This document shows positions 17,075 to 24,998 of a stretch of 50,233 bases of DNA, piece by piece. Under the pieces are notes generated by a model, which made no database searches, was not told the DNA's origin, and saw nothing but the letters and a program-made list of their open reading frames with translations. This DNA is from a bacterium (GTDB lineage Bacteria; Fidelibacterota; Marinisomatia; Marinisomatales; UBA1611), in contig SGYO01000013.1 in NCBI GenBank assembly GCA_004321745.1, forward strand, positions 1 to 50,233, given 5' to 3'. A program made the translations under genes and the position numbers. The first letter of the stretch is position 1. Every line of letters begins with the position of its first letter.

Positions 17075-17962
17075 ATGCAGTTATCAATAAAAAATGTTTC
17101 TAAAACATATTCTAATAATGTCGAGGCTTTGAAAGATGTTACCTTAGAATTAGGAAATGGCATGTTTGGACTTCTTGGCCCTAACGGAGCAGGAAAGTCG
17201 ACATTGATGAGAACAATAGCTGGGCTGCAGGAATTAGATAGTGGGAGCATAACTGTTGGTGATATAGATGTTTCGAAGCATAAGCATGAACTCAGGAAAG
17301 TTTTAGGTTATCTTCCTCAAGAGTTTGGTTTATACCCAAAGGTAAATGCATTGGAATTATTTGATCATTTAGCTACTATGAAAGGAATAACAGACTCAAA
17401 AGAGCGAGATGAGCTTACTAAATCACTACTTTCTCAAACTAATTTATGGAAGTATAGAAATAGAAAATTAGGCACATTTTCAGGAGGCATGAAGCAGCGC
17501 TTTGGTATTGCCCAAGCCCTAATAGGGGAGCCTAAACTAATCATTGTTGATGAGCCAACAGCTGGGCTAGATCCAACAGAAAGAAATCGGTTCCATAACT
17601 TGTTAAGTGCTATTGGTGAGAATGTAATTGTCATTCTATCAACACATATTGTTGAAGATGTTAGTGACCTATGTAGCAAAATGGCTATAATTAAAGATGG
17701 TAAAGTAAAGTTAGTTGGTGAGCCACTAACTCTTGTGAAAGACCTAAAAGCGCAGGTGTGGACCGGTTTAGTAACGAAAAAAGATTTTAAAAATGTAAAA
17801 AATGATCACCAGGTCATTTCTTCAAAATTATCAATGGGGAAAGTACAGATTCGAGTACTAAACGATCAGGAGCCTATAGATGGCTTTAAGCAAGTAGACC
17901 CCGAAATCGAGGACCTTTATTTTGCAACGATTAACGAGCTGGATCTAAAAGAAAAAATATAA
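17075..17962 (+). CDS. ABC transporter ATP-binding protein
   Basis: This 295-residue ATPase has every expected motif: Walker A GPNGAGKST (35-43), Q-loop in LPQEFG (80-85), signature FSGGMKQR (135-142), Walker B LIIVDE (155-160) and switch His191. Length and the CcmA/NatA-like sequence place it with ATPases of ABC-2 exporters. About 75 residues after the ATPase core form the usual C-terminal regulatory extension. The partner permease-peptidase starts one base after the stop, so the two are expected to form one complex at the inner membrane. Confidence 0.95.
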   Translation: MQLSIKNVSKTYSNNVEALKDVTLELGNGMFGLLGPNGAGKSTLMRTIAGLQELDSGSITVGDIDVSKHKHELRKVLGYLPQEFGLYPKVNALELFDHLATMKGITDSKERDELTKSLLSQTNLWKYRNRKLGTFSGGMKQRFGIAQALIGEPKLIIVDEPTAGLDPTERNRFHNLLSAIGENVIVILSTHIVEDVSDLCSKMAIIKDGKVKLVGEPLTLVKDLKAQVWTGLVTKKDFKNVKNDHQVISSKLSMGKVQIRVLNDQEPIDGFKQVDPEIEDLYFATINELDLKEKI

Positions 17963-17963
17963 A

Positions 17964-20900
17964 ATGTGGAAAGATATTTTATATTTTGAAATTCAGCAGG
18001 GCTTTAAAAAAGTCTCCGTCTGGGTTTACTTTATAATATTTTTTGCGTTAGCATTCTTAATCGCAAATATACTTGGCGGCGCATTTACTGGAGCTAGTAT
18101 AGTTATTGGAAACCAGGGTACAAATGTTAACTCGCCTTTACTCATAGCTGAACTTCAAACGGTTTTTACAATTTTTGGCGTTTTAATCTGCGCAGCGATT
18201 TTTGGGAACGCGGGTTATCGAGATTATGAGACAAATATGCACCCCTTGATCTTTACAACTCCCATAAAACCAGCTAGTTATTATTCAGGACGATTTTTGG
18301 GTTCTTTTTTCTTAACTATCTTTATTCAGCTCGGAATCACTTTAGGTTTGGCTATCGGATTTTTAATGCCATATTTAGATCAGGATGCAATTGGCATCTT
18401 CCGATTAAATGCATACTTACATCCTATTTTTGTCATGGTCATACCAAATGTGTTTTTAGTTGGCGCTATTTTATTTTCATTGGCCATATTATCAAGAAGG
18501 ATGCTTCCTACATACCTAGCATCAGTGATTTTGCTCTTTGGTTATCTCACATCGTCAAATTTGACAAGTGACATTGAAACTAGGTGGATAGCAAGTTTAC
18601 TAGATCCTTTTGGGGGAGAAGCAATAAGTGATCTAGTGAAATATTGGACTCCTAGCGAAAGGGATACGCTGCTGATTCCATTAGGAAAATGGCTAGTATT
18701 TAACAGGATTATTTGGTTCTTTGTAGGTGCATTCTTTTTTCTTTTTGGCATGAAAAAATTTAGTTTTTCGAAAGAATATAAATTATTCAATTTAAAAAGA
18801 GACAAATCATCTCAAACTGCAGAGGAAGAAGTTTTTGAATCAAGCGAAGTTCAAAAAATTATAAGGCCTGTGTTTAATCGTTTTACAACTTTGTTACAAT
18901 TTACTACTCAGTTAAAAATTGAAATAAAAAGAGCTTTTAGAGATCCATATTTTTTAGCCATTGCTGGGACCGCAGCGGGGTTTTTATTATTAAACCAATC
19001 TGCAATAGGAAAGATGTATGGGGTGAATACTCTTCCTGTTACATATGAGGTTTTATCTGTCTTAAGCGGGTCTTTTGCATTATTTATGATTATAATCATT
19101 ACATTCTATTCTGGACAGATCATTTGGAAAGAAAGAGAACTTAAAGCAGATCAGATAATTGATTCATTACCAGTTGCAAATTGGATACCTATGGTTTCAA
19201 AATTAGTGGCTTTGATTATACTGCCTGGAATTATGCTTTCAGTATTGATGATTGTAGGGATAGGTATACAAACATGGAAAGGGTTTTACGATTTTGAGGT
19301 CGCCCTCTATTTAAAGAAATTATTTATTTTAGATTGGACTAGGTACATGCTGCTTTGTGTGTTGGCTTTTAGTATTCAAATTATGGTTAACCACAAATAT
19401 CTTGGACATTTTTTGATGATATTATATTTCTTATTTGGCATTTTTGCGGGACAACTCGGGCTTAATCATACGTTGTATTATTTTGGGTCAGGTTCTGGTG
19501 CACCATACTCGGATATGAATGGTTATACCCCATATTTAGAAAGATTAATTACATATAAACTATATTGGATATCTTTTAGTGCTTTAATTATAATTGTGTC
19601 AAATCTATTCTGGGTTAGAGGGTCATATGGAGATTTTAAGTCAAGACTAGAGATAGCTAAAAATCGTATAAATAAGTTTTCTATCATCGGAATTTCAATC
19701 TCACTTATTTTATTTATTTCATTCGGCAGTTATATATTTTACAATACGAATATTTTGAATGATTATCATCAACCAAAATATTATGAGAAATTGGCGGCAG
19801 AATATGAAAAAAAATATAAGAAGTATAAAGATAACAAGTTTCCAAAGATCACTTCCATAAATGGCGAAGTGCACCTGTTTCCCCAAGAATCTAGACTTGA
19901 GTTTAGTGGGTCATATATATTAAAAAATAAGACAGAAAATAGTATTGATACTATTCACTCAAATTTTAATGCTAGGTTTCCTTATGAACAATATTCCTGG
20001 TCAGTGGATAATAAGCGGGTAGTAAGGGATAGTATTTATGGCTGGGATACCTATGTGTTTGACCCTCCAATATCACCAGGAGATGAAATTATCTTGACCT
20101 TCTCTGGTAATAGACAAAGAAAAGGCTTTACAAATGGTGGCGTTGATATGACTGTGTTAGATAATGGAACCATGATATTCAGTTCTCAATTATTTCCGAC
20201 TTTTGGTTATAGCAGTGATAGAGAATTATCCCAGAAGAGAAATAGAAAAAAATATGGATTAAAAGAAGATAAAGATCCTATGAGGGCATATAATGATGCT
20301 GAAGGCTTACAATATGGAATATTAGGCGATGATGCTGATTGGGTTGAATATGAAATGATAGTTAGTACAGATGTTGACCAAATAGCGATAACTCCAGGGT
20401 ATTTAATCAAAGAGTATGAAGAAAATAATAGAAAATTCTATCATTATAAAATGGATAAGCCGATACATAATTTATTTGCATTTGTGTCTGGTAGATATCA
20501 GGTTATGCAAGAGGTATGGAATGGAATAAAGCTTGAGATCTTTTATCATCCAAAACATAGTTATAACCTTGCAACAATGATGGACGGGATGAAAAAATCT
20601 ATAGAATATTATTCAGAGTTATATGGCCCATATCCTTACGAACAGTGTAGAATAATAGAATTTCCTCGCTATTCATCCTTTGCTGTATCATTTCCTAATA
20701 CTATACCTTTTTCTGAATCAATTGGATTTGTAATGGACGTAGATCCAAATGATCCTGAAGACTTAGATATGCCTTTTTGGGTAACTGCTCATGAAATGGG
20801 TCATCAATGGTGGCCTCATCAAACTGCTGGGGGAAATGTTCAAGGTTCAGCATTTTTGAGTGAGGGCCTATCTGAATATTCAGCAGTCTCTTTACTTGCA

Positions 20901-21575
20901 AAAGAGAAAGGCGAGAAACAGCTAAGAAAATTTCTAAAATATGAATTGGACAAATATTTGATGGGCAGAGCAATGGAGAGTAGGCATGAGCCAAGTATTA
21001 TGAAAACTGAAGGGCAGCAATACATACACTATAATAAAGCCGGCCTAATGATGTATACCTTATCTGATTTCATTGGTAAGGATAAGTTTAACAAAGCCCT
21101 AAAAGCATTTATGGACATTTATAGGTATAAGTCGTCACCTTACGCTGATATTGGAACGTTTGTTAAAATGATAAAAGAGGAAACTCCTGAAAACCTGCAA
21201 TATCTTGTTGATGATACATTTTCTAAAATTACCTTGTATGAAAACAAGGCAAAAAGTGCTACGGCAAAGCAAAATGTTGATGGAACATATGAGGTTAAAT
21301 TTACGGTGGAAGCAAAAAAGGTATTCTCCGATAGTTTAGGAAATCAAACCAATGCAAAATTGAATGATTGGCTTGAGGTTGGTGTCCTAGGTGAGAGCGA
21401 TTTAAATGGAGAAAAGATTGAGATTCCCATCCTAATTGAAAAAGTTCTTATCACCGATTCATTGACAACTTTTACATATAATATAGACCAAAAACCAATT
21501 AAAGCTGGGATTGATCCAATGAATAAGTTTGTTGATCGGATTGTTGATGATAATCTCATAAAAGTAGAATTCTAA
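17964..21575 (+). CDS. ABC-2 permease fused to M1-family metallopeptidase domain
   Basis: This 1203-residue protein is of a kind known in Bacteroidota. Residues 1-580 hold two sets of about six transmembrane helices, the size of two ABC-2 permease subunits in one chain. A final membrane helix (near 575-595) leads into an external gluzincin domain of about 600 residues. The zinc site is HEMGH (His943, Glu944, His947) followed by LSEGLSEY, whose first Glu (967) should be the third ligand. The classical M1 GAMEN substrate motif is not visible. The corresponding stretch reads RYSSFAVSFPNTIPF, so specificity probably differs from true aminopeptidases. The partner ATPase is directly upstream. The assembly may move and process a peptide, or use the domain for substrate binding (inference). 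Confidence 0.9.
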   Translation: MWKDILYFEIQQGFKKVSVWVYFIIFFALAFLIANILGGAFTGASIVIGNQGTNVNSPLLIAELQTVFTIFGVLICAAIFGNAGYRDYETNMHPLIFTTPIKPASYYSGRFLGSFFLTIFIQLGITLGLAIGFLMPYLDQDAIGIFRLNAYLHPIFVMVIPNVFLVGAILFSLAILSRRMLPTYLASVILLFGYLTSSNLTSDIETRWIASLLDPFGGEAISDLVKYWTPSERDTLLIPLGKWLVFNRIIWFFVGAFFFLFGMKKFSFSKEYKLFNLKRDKSSQTAEEEVFESSEVQKIIRPVFNRFTTLLQFTTQLKIEIKRAFRDPYFLAIAGTAAGFLLLNQSAIGKMYGVNTLPVTYEVLSVLSGSFALFMIIIITFYSGQIIWKERELKADQIIDSLPVANWIPMVSKLVALIILPGIMLSVLMIVGIGIQTWKGFYDFEVALYLKKLFILDWTRYMLLCVLAFSIQIMVNHKYLGHFLMILYFLFGIFAGQLGLNHTLYYFGSGSGAPYSDMNGYTPYLERLITYKLYWISFSALIIIVSNLFWVRGSYGDFKSRLEIAKNRINKFSIIGISISLILFISFGSYIFYNTNILNDYHQPKYYEKLAAEYEKKYKKYKDNKFPKITSINGEVHLFPQESRLEFSGSYILKNKTENSIDTIHSNFNARFPYEQYSWSVDNKRVVRDSIYGWDTYVFDPPISPGDEIILTFSGNRQRKGFTNGGVDMTVLDNGTMIFSSQLFPTFGYSSDRELSQKRNRKKYGLKEDKDPMRAYNDAEGLQYGILGDDADWVEYEMIVSTDVDQIAITPGYLIKEYEENNRKFYHYKMDKPIHNLFAFVSGRYQVMQEVWNGIKLEIFYHPKHSYNLATMMDGMKKSIEYYSELYGPYPYEQCRIIEFPRYSSFAVSFPNTIPFSESIGFVMDVDPNDPEDLDMPFWVTAHEMGHQWWPHQTAGGNVQGSAFLSEGLSEYSAVSLLAKEKGEKQLRKFLKYELDKYLMGRAMESRHEPSIMKTEGQQYIHYNKAGLMMYTLSDFIGKDKFNKALKAFMDIYRYKSSPYADIGTFVKMIKEETPENLQYLVDDTFSKITLYENKAKSATAKQNVDGTYEVKFTVEAKKVFSDSLGNQTNAKLNDWLEVGVLGESDLNGEKIEIPILIEKVLITDSLTTFTYNIDQKPIKAGIDPMNKFVDRIVDDNLIKVEF

Positions 21576-21612
21576 CGTCACACGCTTCCATTTAATGACT
21601 CTGAGACCTTTT

Positions 21613-21635
21613 TTGTAAAATTAAGTCATTGTAAA
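21613..21635 (+). promoter_or_regulatory. Paired TTGTAAA direct repeats upstream of the 143-residue gene
   Basis: TTGTAAA occurs at 21613-21619 and again at 21629-21635, 16 bases apart in the same orientation, within the only intergenic space before the 143-residue gene. The same 7-mer is clustered upstream of the coiled-coil gene at 40453. A shared regulator is possible. Chance occurrence in A+T-rich DNA is the alternative. Confidence 0.3.
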
Positions 21636-21676
21636 TTATACTTATCAATTTTCGTTGAAATTAAATATTTTAAAAA

Positions 21677-21683
21677 GGGGAGG
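21677..21683 (+). promoter_or_regulatory. Strong Shine-Dalgarno site (GGGGAGG)
   Basis: GGGGAGG ends five bases before the ATG at 21689. It is the strongest ribosome site I found in the window, and it suggests high or independently controlled translation of the 143-residue protein. Confidence 0.7.
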
Positions 21684-21688
21684 CATTA

Positions 21689-22120
21689 ATGTCAAACTGG
21701 GATAAAGACAGTTTTATCGAACATATGCGTGAGAATTGTAGTAGGGAAATTGCAAAAATTGGTGAAGCAATTATACAATTTGCTGAACAACATGCTTCAG
21801 ATATTAGCTGGGGTAGGGGTACTGATCATGGGACTATGACATACAGGTGTGATAGTGATGATGGTAATCTGCCTCTTTTTCATATGACTTCTATTGGACA
21901 ATTAAATCTTCAGATTAACTTTATGCGCAGTAAAGAAATTCCTCCCATGGTCATTCGGGACGTTGTTATAAAATTAGAATCTAACTTTTTGATGGATTAT
22001 GATGAAGATGGATATCCGAGCGATGTATTTGTTTCAATGGAAGATTTATTCCATACGCAAAGTCAAGTTGATAAGTTTATTAAGACTATGGAAGGCGCTA
22101 CATATAGGTTAAAACAATAA
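21689..22120 (+). CDS. Conserved-looking small cytoplasmic protein, function unknown
   Basis: The protein has 143 residues, with no signal peptide or membrane segment. It is acidic and mixed alpha/beta by eye. An N-terminal helix (residues 5-35) is followed by SWGRGTDHGTMTYRC and LPLFHMTSIGQLNLQINFM, which read as beta strands around a small substrate-like pocket. The composition resembles small stand-alone domains of the kind found near restriction or DNA-binding proteins (DUF5655-like), but I do not recognise the family with confidence. It is the best-equipped gene for translation here (GGGGAGG) and has its own 113-base upstream region with two TTGTAAA motifs. It is transcribed toward the deiminase gene 46 bases downstream. 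Confidence 0.75.
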   Translation: MSNWDKDSFIEHMRENCSREIAKIGEAIIQFAEQHASDISWGRGTDHGTMTYRCDSDDGNLPLFHMTSIGQLNLQINFMRSKEIPPMVIRDVVIKLESNFLMDYDEDGYPSDVFVSMEDLFHTQSQVDKFIKTMEGATYRLKQ

Positions 22121-22166
22121 TTACTTTATTATTTATATAACTTTCCTCTGTTTTCCTCTTCAAAAA

Positions 22167-23759
22167 ATGCGATATATATTATTTATTTTCGCAATAATTA
22201 ATATTGGCATTATTCAAGCCAAAACAAATAATACCGACGAATTGCCTATAGGATTAACTGAACATGAGAAAAATAATATCAATATCATATATGAAATGGG
22301 CAGAGAAACTGACCCTCCCATTGCACCATTAAGGAATATAGCTGAATTCGAGCGTATGAGTGGCGTTCTTATTCGTTATCCGCTTGGGATATCTCTTGAA
22401 ATAGTTAGGGAATTAGCTGAGGATATAAAAGTTTACTGTTTAGTATCATCATCGCAACAAAATAACGCTATTAGTTCATTTGAAAATGCGAATGTAAATA
22501 TGAACAATGTTGAATTCATCCTTGGCTCAACAGATAGCTATTGGATAAGAGATTATGGCCCTTGGTGGGTTGTGGATGGGAGCGGGGATGTTTGTGTTGT
22601 GGATTTTACATATAATAGACCTAGGCCAAATGATAACGACGCACCATTTAAAGTATCTGAGTATTTAAATGCTCCTTATTATTCTACAGATCTGGTTCAT
22701 TGTGGAGGTAATTATATGACGGATGGACTTGGTACTGCTGCTTCGTCTGATTTAGTGTATTCAGAAAATGATGAAACCGATCAGCAAATAAATGATCTAA
22801 TGGAGTCTTACTATGGCATTGATACCTATCATGTCCTTCCAGATCCAAATAATACATATATAGATCATATAGATTGTTGGGGGAAATACCTCAGTCCAAC
22901 CAAAGTATTGATAAGAGAAGTCCCGCAAAATCATCCGCAGTATAATGAGATTGAATATGTGGCAAGCTATTTTTCTGAATCTCTTACAGAATGGGGATAT
23001 CCTTGGGAAGTGCATAGAGTCTATACACCGAACGATCAGCCATACACTAACTCACTCATTTTAAATGAAAAAGTGCTTGTTCCAATAATGAATAGTAGTT
23101 GGGATGGCGATGCAATTAATGCATATGAATTAGCTATGCCTGGTTATGAAATCATTGGAGTTACAGGATCATGGGAGTCTACAGATGCATTGCATTGTAG
23201 GGTTAAAGGAATTCCTGATTTAGATATGTTGCAACTATTTCATAACCCACTTGGAGATACAATTGATTCATTTATCAATGAAGGATATATGATAAATGCT
23301 GTGATAGATGATATAAGTAAAACAGGCATTGTTGATGGTTCAGTAAAAGTATTCTGGAAAACTGAAGCAGAATTTGAATATGATTCAACTGATCTTTACT
23401 TATCATTGGTCCCAGAAGAACCAAATACATATACTGGCTTTTTGCCTCCACAACTCTATGGGTCTAAGATAAAGTATTTTATTCAAGCGCTAGATAGTTC
23501 GGGGAGGAAAGAAAAACATCCAATGGCAGGATATCATTCGTTTTTTGCTTTACCAACAGATATTTGTAATAGTTGGTCTTTAGGAGATGTAGATAATTCT
23601 GGTGAATTAAATATCATAGATGTGATTTTACTTTCTGAGCTTATTGTGTATGGAAATTCCTCGGGTCTATGTTGTGACTTTGTTGCGGATATAAATGAAG
23701 ATGGTGAATTAAGTATAATTGATATAGTTAATCTTGTTAGTATGGTTGTTAATCAATAA
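22167..23759 (+). CDS. Secreted agmatine deiminase/PPAD-like enzyme with C-terminal dockerin
   Basis: The protein has 530 residues with a signal peptide (MRYILFIFAIINIGIIQA). The catalytic part (about 55-350) has the pentein-fold features of the agmatine deiminase/Porphyromonas peptidyl-arginine deiminase family: SYWIRDYGPWW, HCGGNYMTDG, YIDHIDCWGK and the probable nucleophile Cys344 in DALHCRVKG. The family hydrolyses guanidino groups, releasing ammonia. A secreted form more likely acts on peptidyl-arginine or extracellular agmatine. A beta domain follows, then a dockerin type I pair (GDVDNSGELNIIDV and ADINEDGELSIIDI), each with the calcium loop DxDxxGxxxxxD. No T9SS sorting tail is present. 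The start has no Shine-Dalgarno site but a pyrimidine-rich leader (22142-22159). Confidence 0.9.
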   Translation: MRYILFIFAIINIGIIQAKTNNTDELPIGLTEHEKNNINIIYEMGRETDPPIAPLRNIAEFERMSGVLIRYPLGISLEIVRELAEDIKVYCLVSSSQQNNAISSFENANVNMNNVEFILGSTDSYWIRDYGPWWVVDGSGDVCVVDFTYNRPRPNDNDAPFKVSEYLNAPYYSTDLVHCGGNYMTDGLGTAASSDLVYSENDETDQQINDLMESYYGIDTYHVLPDPNNTYIDHIDCWGKYLSPTKVLIREVPQNHPQYNEIEYVASYFSESLTEWGYPWEVHRVYTPNDQPYTNSLILNEKVLVPIMNSSWDGDAINAYELAMPGYEIIGVTGSWESTDALHCRVKGIPDLDMLQLFHNPLGDTIDSFINEGYMINAVIDDISKTGIVDGSVKVFWKTEAEFEYDSTDLYLSLVPEEPNTYTGFLPPQLYGSKIKYFIQALDSSGRKEKHPMAGYHSFFALPTDICNSWSLGDVDNSGELNIIDVILLSELIVYGNSSGLCCDFVADINEDGELSIIDIVNLVSMVVNQ

Positions 23760-24998
23760 GTGAAAATGCATAATCGGCCTTACGATATTATTGTTTTTGG
23801 TGTAACTGGGTTTACTGGAAAACTTGTGGTCGAATATCTGATAGAACATTACGGTGTAAATAATGAATTATTTACTTGGGCAATAGCTGGTCGTAATGAA
23901 GATAAGATTAAAAAAGTAATTGAAACATTAGCAGCAAAAAATGATCAAATAAAAAAAATAAAATTTTTTATTGCTGATAGTTTTGATGAAAAATCTCTTG
24001 ATCATCTTTCTAAATCTGCAAAAGTTATTATTTCCACAGTAGGCCCATATATCAAATACGGCAAAAATTTAGTATCTCATTGTGCACATAATGGAACTCA
24101 CTACTGTGATTTAACAGGGGAGGTGCCTTTTATAAGAGAATCAATTGATGCATATGATAAAGTAGCAAAAAAGAATGAATGTAGAATTATCCATAGCTGT
24201 GGTTTTGATTCTGTTCCTTCCGACTTAGGAGTTTTATTTCTTCAGTCTGAAGCTAAAAAAAAGTATGATCGTTTTTGCAGCCACATTAAATATTATGTGC
24301 GAGCAACTAAGGGTGGTTTTAGCGGGGGCACTATAGCAAGCATGATCGCCATTTCAAACTACATTAAATCAAAACCAAATTTGTCAGGATTATTAGGAAA
24401 TCCATATGCACTGAATTCACATATATATACAGGCCCATCTGTTTCAAGTCTGAGATCAGTTGTTTGGGATCAGGATGTTGGATTATGGACTGCACCCTTC
24501 ATAATGTCTGGCATTAATACAAGAGTTGTGAGGAGATCAAACGAGTTATTAGGTTTTATGTATGGTAATGAATTCATTTATACGGAAGTAACTTCATTTC
24601 AAAAAGGCATTATGGGATATTTGAAGTCCTATTCAATGCTGATTTTTTTAGGATTAACAAAATTTTTAATGAGTTTTAAACCAACTTTTTGGCTTTTAAA
24701 AAATTTTTATCTGCCAAGTCCAGGTGAGGGTCCTAAAAAGGAGAAAAGAGATAATGGATTTTTTAAAATTTTATTAAATGGATACGTAGATGGTAATCAT
24801 ATCAGTTGTACTGTAACTGGTGATAAAGATCCTGGATATTCTGGGACAGCTATAATGATTACTGAGTCCGCGCTTAGTATTATATTAAATAATGAAGAAA
24901 TACCAAAAAAATTTGGTGTTCTGACACCTGCATCAGCAATAGGAAAAATATTAATTAAAAGATTGAAAACTAAAGGTATAATATTTAAAGTAAATTAA
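23760..24998 (+). CDS. Saccharopine dehydrogenase-like NAD(P)-binding reductase (trans-acting enoyl reductase type)
   Basis: The protein has 412 residues. The N-terminal Rossmann motif is FGVTGFTGKL, followed by AIAGRNEDK, the usual order in the saccharopine dehydrogenase-like family. HYCDLTGEVPFI and SCGFDSVPSDLGV are characteristic of the branch that includes mycobacterial trans-acting enoyl reductases and animal SCCPDH. Reduction of an unsaturated lipid or polyketide is likely by family, but the substrate is unknown. The reading starts with GTG at 23760, immediately after the upstream stop. ATG at 23766 is equally possible. The stop abuts the start of the MORN lipoprotein gene, so both are probably in one transcript. 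Confidence 0.85.
   Translation: MKMHNRPYDIIVFGVTGFTGKLVVEYLIEHYGVNNELFTWAIAGRNEDKIKKVIETLAAKNDQIKKIKFFIADSFDEKSLDHLSKSAKVIISTVGPYIKYGKNLVSHCAHNGTHYCDLTGEVPFIRESIDAYDKVAKKNECRIIHSCGFDSVPSDLGVLFLQSEAKKKYDRFCSHIKYYVRATKGGFSGGTIASMIAISNYIKSKPNLSGLLGNPYALNSHIYTGPSVSSLRSVVWDQDVGLWTAPFIMSGINTRVVRRSNELLGFMYGNEFIYTEVTSFQKGIMGYLKSYSMLIFLGLTKFLMSFKPTFWLLKNFYLPSPGEGPKKEKRDNGFFKILLNGYVDGNHISCTVTGDKDPGYSGTAIMITESALSIILNNEEIPKKFGVLTPASAIGKILIKRLKTKGIIFKVN

Noticed and set aside
21594-21630. Inverted repeat AATGACT...AGTCATT after the ABC-M1 gene as a terminator
   Set aside because: The loop of 23 bases is too long and no T-run follows the second arm. It could be an operator, but nothing else supports that.
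22142-22159. Pyrimidine-rich direct repeat (TTTCCTCT twice) before the deiminase gene as a regulatory site
   Set aside because: Two 8-base copies in a short A+T-rich leader are not enough evidence, and no similar element was seen elsewhere.
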